From Acanthosepion esculentum (lineage: Eukaryota; Mollusca; Cephalopoda; Sepiida; Sepiidae), in contig OZ038478.1 in assembly GCA_964036315.1 (NCBI GenBank), positions 143,927,557-143,991,556 of the forward strand: a DNA stretch of 64,000 bases, in the 5' to 3' direction. The translations under genes were made by a program, and so were the position numbers. Below the pieces are notes generated by a model. That model worked only from the letters and a program-made list of their open reading frames with translations. It was not told the origin of the DNA and ran no database searches. Positions 60,754-64,000 of this stretch are shown here, piece after piece. Numbering within the stretch: the first letter of the stretch is position 1; every line of letters starts with the position of its first letter.

Positions 60754-61985
60754 GGGTAAATATTAGGACATACTGAGTTCTATACTCTCGGGAAAGGAAA
60801 ACATTCGAATTCAGCTTGGATTGAATGCATCTACGATTGAGGAATCGGGAGCCGAGTTTGAACTCTAGTCGTGTTCCTTACAACTCTACTCTCCCTCCCC
60901 CATCTATGGGTAAATATTAGGACATACTGAGTTCTATATTCTCGGAAAAGGAAAACATTCGAATTCAGCTTGGATCGAATGCATCTAGGATTGAGGAACC
61001 GGGAGCCGAGTTTGAACTCTAGTCGTGTTCATTACAATTCTACTCTCCCTCCCCCTTCTATGGGTAAATATTAGGACATACTGAGTTCTATAGTCTCGGA
61101 AAAGGAAAACATTCGAATTCAGCTTGGATCGAATGCATCTAGGATTGAGGAACCGGGAGCCGATTTTGAACTCTAGTCGTGTTCATTACAACTCTACTCT
61201 CCCTCCCCCATCTATGGGTAAATATTAGGACATACTGAGTTCTATAGTCTCGGGAAAGGAAAACATTCGAATTCAGCTTGGATCGAATGCATCAAGGATT
61301 GAGGAACCGGGAGCCGTGTTTGAACTCTAGTCGTGTTCATTACAACTATACTCTCCCTCCCCCATCTATGGGTAAATATTAGGACATACTGAGTTCTATA
61401 CTCTCGGGAAAGGAAAACATTCGAATTCAGCTTGGATTGAATGCATCTACGATTGAGGAATCGGGAGCCGAGTTTGAACTCTAGTCGTGTTCCTTACAAC
61501 TCTACTCTCCCTCCCCCATCTATGGGTAAATATTAGGACATACTGAGTTCTATATTCTCGGAAAAGGAAAACATTCGAATTCAGCTTGGATCGAATGCAT
61601 CTAGGATTGAGGAACCGGGAGCCGAGTTTGAACTCTAGTCGTGTTCATTACAATTCTACTCTCCCTCCCCCTTCTATGGGTAAATATTAGGACATACTGA
61701 GTTCTATAGTCTCGGAAAAGGAAAACATTCGAATTCAGCTTGGATCGAATGCATCTAGGATTGAGGAACCGGGAGCCGATTTTGAACTCTAGTCGTGTTC
61801 ATTACAACTCTACTCTCCCTCCCCCATCTATGGGTAAATATTAGGACATACTGAGTTCTATAGTCTCGGGAAAGGAAAACATTCGAATTCAGCTTGGATC
61901 GAATGCATCAAGGATTGAGGAACCGGGAGCCGTGTTTGAACTCTAGTCGTGTTCATTACAACTATACTCTCCCTCCCCCATCTAT
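60754..61985 (+). repeat. Tandem 4-monomer HOR, two copies of 616 bp
   Basis: Units 60,754-61,369 and 61,370-61,985 both hold: TATACTCTCGGG with C69T, GCATCTACG and GTTCCTTAC; TATATTCTCGG with CAATTCTAC and CCCTTC; a CCGATTTTG unit; and A39G with CATCAAGG, CCGTG and CAACTATAC. I saw no difference between them. The exact 4 x 154 spacing and shared rare changes show a recent duplication. Confidence 0.9.
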
Positions 61986-64000
61986 GGGTAAATATTAGGA
62001 CATACTCAGTTCTATAGTCACGGAAAAGGAAAACATTCGAATTCATCTTGGATCGAATACATCTAGGATTGAGGAACCGGGAGCCGAGTTTGAACTGTAG
62101 TCGTGTTCATTACAACTCTACTCTCCCTCCCCCACCTATGGGTAAATATTAGGACATACTGAGTTCTATAGTCTCGGGAAAGGAAAACATTCGAATTCAG
62201 CTTGGATCGAATGCATCTAGGATTGAGGAACCGGGAGCCGAGTTCGAAGTCTAGTCGTGTTCATTACAACTCTACTCTCCCTCCCCCATCTATGGGTAAA
62301 TATTAGGACATACTGAGTTCTATAGACTCGGAAAAGGAAAACATTCGAATTCAGCTTGGATTGAATGCATCTAGGATTGAGGAACCGGGAGCCGAGTTTG
62401 AACTCTAGTCGTGTTCATTACAACTCTACTCTCCCTCCCCCATCTATGGGTAAATATTAGGACATACTGAGTTCTATAGTCTCGGGAAAGGAAAACATTC
62501 GAATTCAGCTGGGATCGAATGCATCAAGGATTGAGGAACCGGGAGCCGTGTTTGAACTCTAGTCGTGTTCATTACAACTCTACTCTACCTCCCCCATCTA
62601 TGGGTAAATATTAGGACATACTGAGTTCTATATTCTCGGAAAAGGAAACATTCGAATTCAGCTTGGATCGAATGCATCTAGGATTGAGGAACCGGGAGCC
62701 GAGTTTGAACTCTAGTCGTGTTCATTACAACTCTACTCTCCCTCCCCCATCTATGGGTAAATATTAGGACATACTGAGTTCTATAGTCTCGTTAAAGGAA
62801 AACATTCGAATTCAGCTTGGATCGAATGCATCTAGGATTGAGGAACCGGGAGCCGAGTTTGAACTCTAGTCGTGTTCATTACAACTCTACTCTCCCTCCC
62901 CCTTCTATGGGTAAATATTAGGACATACTGAGTTCTATAGTCTCGGAAAAGGAAAACATTCGAATTCAGCTTGGATCGAATGCATCTAGGATTGAGGAAC
63001 CGGGAGCCGATTTTGAACTCTAGTCGTGTTCATTACAACTCTACTCTCCCTCCCCCATCTATGGGTAAATATTAGGACATACTGAGTTCTATAGTCTCGG
63101 GAAAGGAAAACATTCGAATTCAGCTTGGATCGAATGCATCAAGGATTGAGGAACCGGGAGCCGTGTTTGAACTCTAGTCGTGTTCATTACAACTCTACTC
63201 TCCCTCCCCCATCTATGGGTAAATATTAGGACATACTGAGTTCTATAGACTCGGAAAAGGAAAACATTCGAATTCAGCTTGGATTGAATGCATCTAGGAT
63301 TGAGGAACCGGGAGCCGAGTTTGAACTCTAGTCGTGTTCATTACAACTCTACTCTCCCTCCCCCATCTATGGGTAAATATTAGGACATACTGAGTTCTAT
63401 AGTCTCGGGAAAGGAAAACATTCGAATTCAGCTTGGATCGAATGCATCAAGGATTGAGGAACCGGGAGCCGTGTTTGAACTCTAGTCGTGTTCATTACAA
63501 CTCTACTCTCCCTCCCCCATCTATGGGTAAATATTAGGACATGCTGAGTTCTATAGTCACGGAAAAGGAAAACATTCGAATTCAGCTTGGATCGAATGCA
63601 TCTAGGATTGAGGAACCGGGAGCCGAGTTTGAACTCTAGTCGTGTTCATTACAACTCTACTCTCCCTCCCCCATCTATGGGTAAATATTAGGACATACTG
63701 AGTTCTATAGTCTCGGGAAAGGAAAACATTCGAATTCAGCTTGGATTGAATGCATATAGGATTGAGGAATCGGGAGCCGAGTTTGAACTCTAGTCGTGTT
63801 CATTACAACTCTACTCTCCCTCCCCCATCTATGGGTAAATATTAGGACATACTGAGTTCTATAGTCTCGGAAAAGGAAAACATTCGAATTCAGCTTGGAT
63901 CGAATGCATCTAGGATTGAGGAACCGGGAGCCGAGTTTGAACTCTAGTCGTGTTCATTACAATTCTACTCTCCCTCCCCCATCTATGGGTAAATATTAGG
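61986..64000 (+). repeat. Shuffled family V monomers to the window end
   Basis: Includes CACGG/CATCTTGG/GAATACATC (61,986), a CCCACCTATGG start (62,131), TATAGACTCGG monomers at 62,294 and 63,217 (923 bp apart, first two monomers matching), one 153-bp unit near 62,645, CGTTAAAGG (62,791), the CCGATTTTG unit, several CATCAAGG/CCGTG units, and GCATATAGG (63,751). The last 14 bases are the start of the next monomer, so the array runs on. Confidence 0.8.

Larger units (their letters stand above)
1..64000 (+). repeat. Satellite DNA array, 154-bp monomer, about 416 copies
   Basis: The window is filled by one tandem repeat. Each unit can be recognised in order by GGGTAAATATTAGG (1-14), CTATAG (27-32), GGAAAAGGAAAA (37-48), an EcoRI site GAATTC (54-59), an NsiI site ATGCAT (72-77), CCGGGAGCCGAG (92-103), CTAG (112-115) and a C-rich tract (136-148). 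The distance from base 1 to the last unit start at 63,987 is 63,986 bp, which equals 416 x 154 minus 78. Neighbouring copies usually differ at only a few positions. All copies run the same way and no foreign sequence interrupts them. Length and organisation match centromeric or heterochromatic satellites of plants and animals. Centromere identity is an inference, and the family is not one I recognise. The array continues past both ends. Confidence 0.98.

Noticed and set aside
1..64000. CRISPR array or bacterial repeat system
   Set aside because: There are no unique spacers between short repeats. The whole 154-bp unit is repeated with only point changes, and nothing bacterial is present.

Overview
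The whole 64 kb is one uninterrupted head-to-tail satellite DNA array. The unit is about 154 bp, roughly 43-44% G+C, and every copy has the same orientation. I see no gene, RNA gene, transposon, inverted block or unique sequence. The first unit starts at base 1 and the last GGGTAAAT at 63,987. That span fits 416 full monomers plus a 14-bp partial, with a net shortfall of 78 bp from exact 154-bp spacing. Both window ends lie inside the array, so its true size and flanks are unknown.

The organism must be a eukaryote. A monomer of nucleosome length, long one-orientation arrays and higher-order repeats (HORs) are typical of centromeric or heterochromatic satellites. A plant is my best guess, but I do not recognise the satellite family and cannot name a species. 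Monomer positions below count the first G of GGGTAAAT as 1 (reference copy at 26,113-26,266).

Layout. (I) 1 to about 20.3 kb: roughly two in five monomers are 153 bp, having lost one A from an A run. This part is a mosaic of a 10-monomer HOR (0.3-3.4, 6.5-9.6 and 12.0-14.1 kb) and blocks anchored by a G38T/A39T monomer, with large copied segments (2.77 kb at an offset of 5,530 bp; others at 6,141, 3,993 and 1,994 bp). (II) About 21.0-22.8 kb: many private mutations and no copied block seen. (III) 22.8-35.0 kb: almost all 154-bp monomers marked by C142G, with a long segment repeated at an offset of 6,157 bp. (IV) 35.0-43.5 and 46.9-50.6 kb: a 15-monomer HOR of about 2.31 kb with variable linker blocks, interrupted by (V) an apparently perfect tandem pair of 1,540-bp 10-monomer units at 43.66-46.74 kb. 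(VI) 50.6-64.0 kb: shuffled blocks related to V, including a 2,002-bp 13-monomer repeat and a perfect 616-bp 4-monomer pair.

No protein-based system is present. The point of interest is the layered repeat structure: at least three HOR families side by side, with copied blocks from 3 to about 40 monomers. This is what repeated unequal exchange or local segment copying would leave. Two symmetric sequence elements inside the monomer may be relevant to protein binding or RNA folding. All block limits and identity statements come from reading by eye, not from alignment software.
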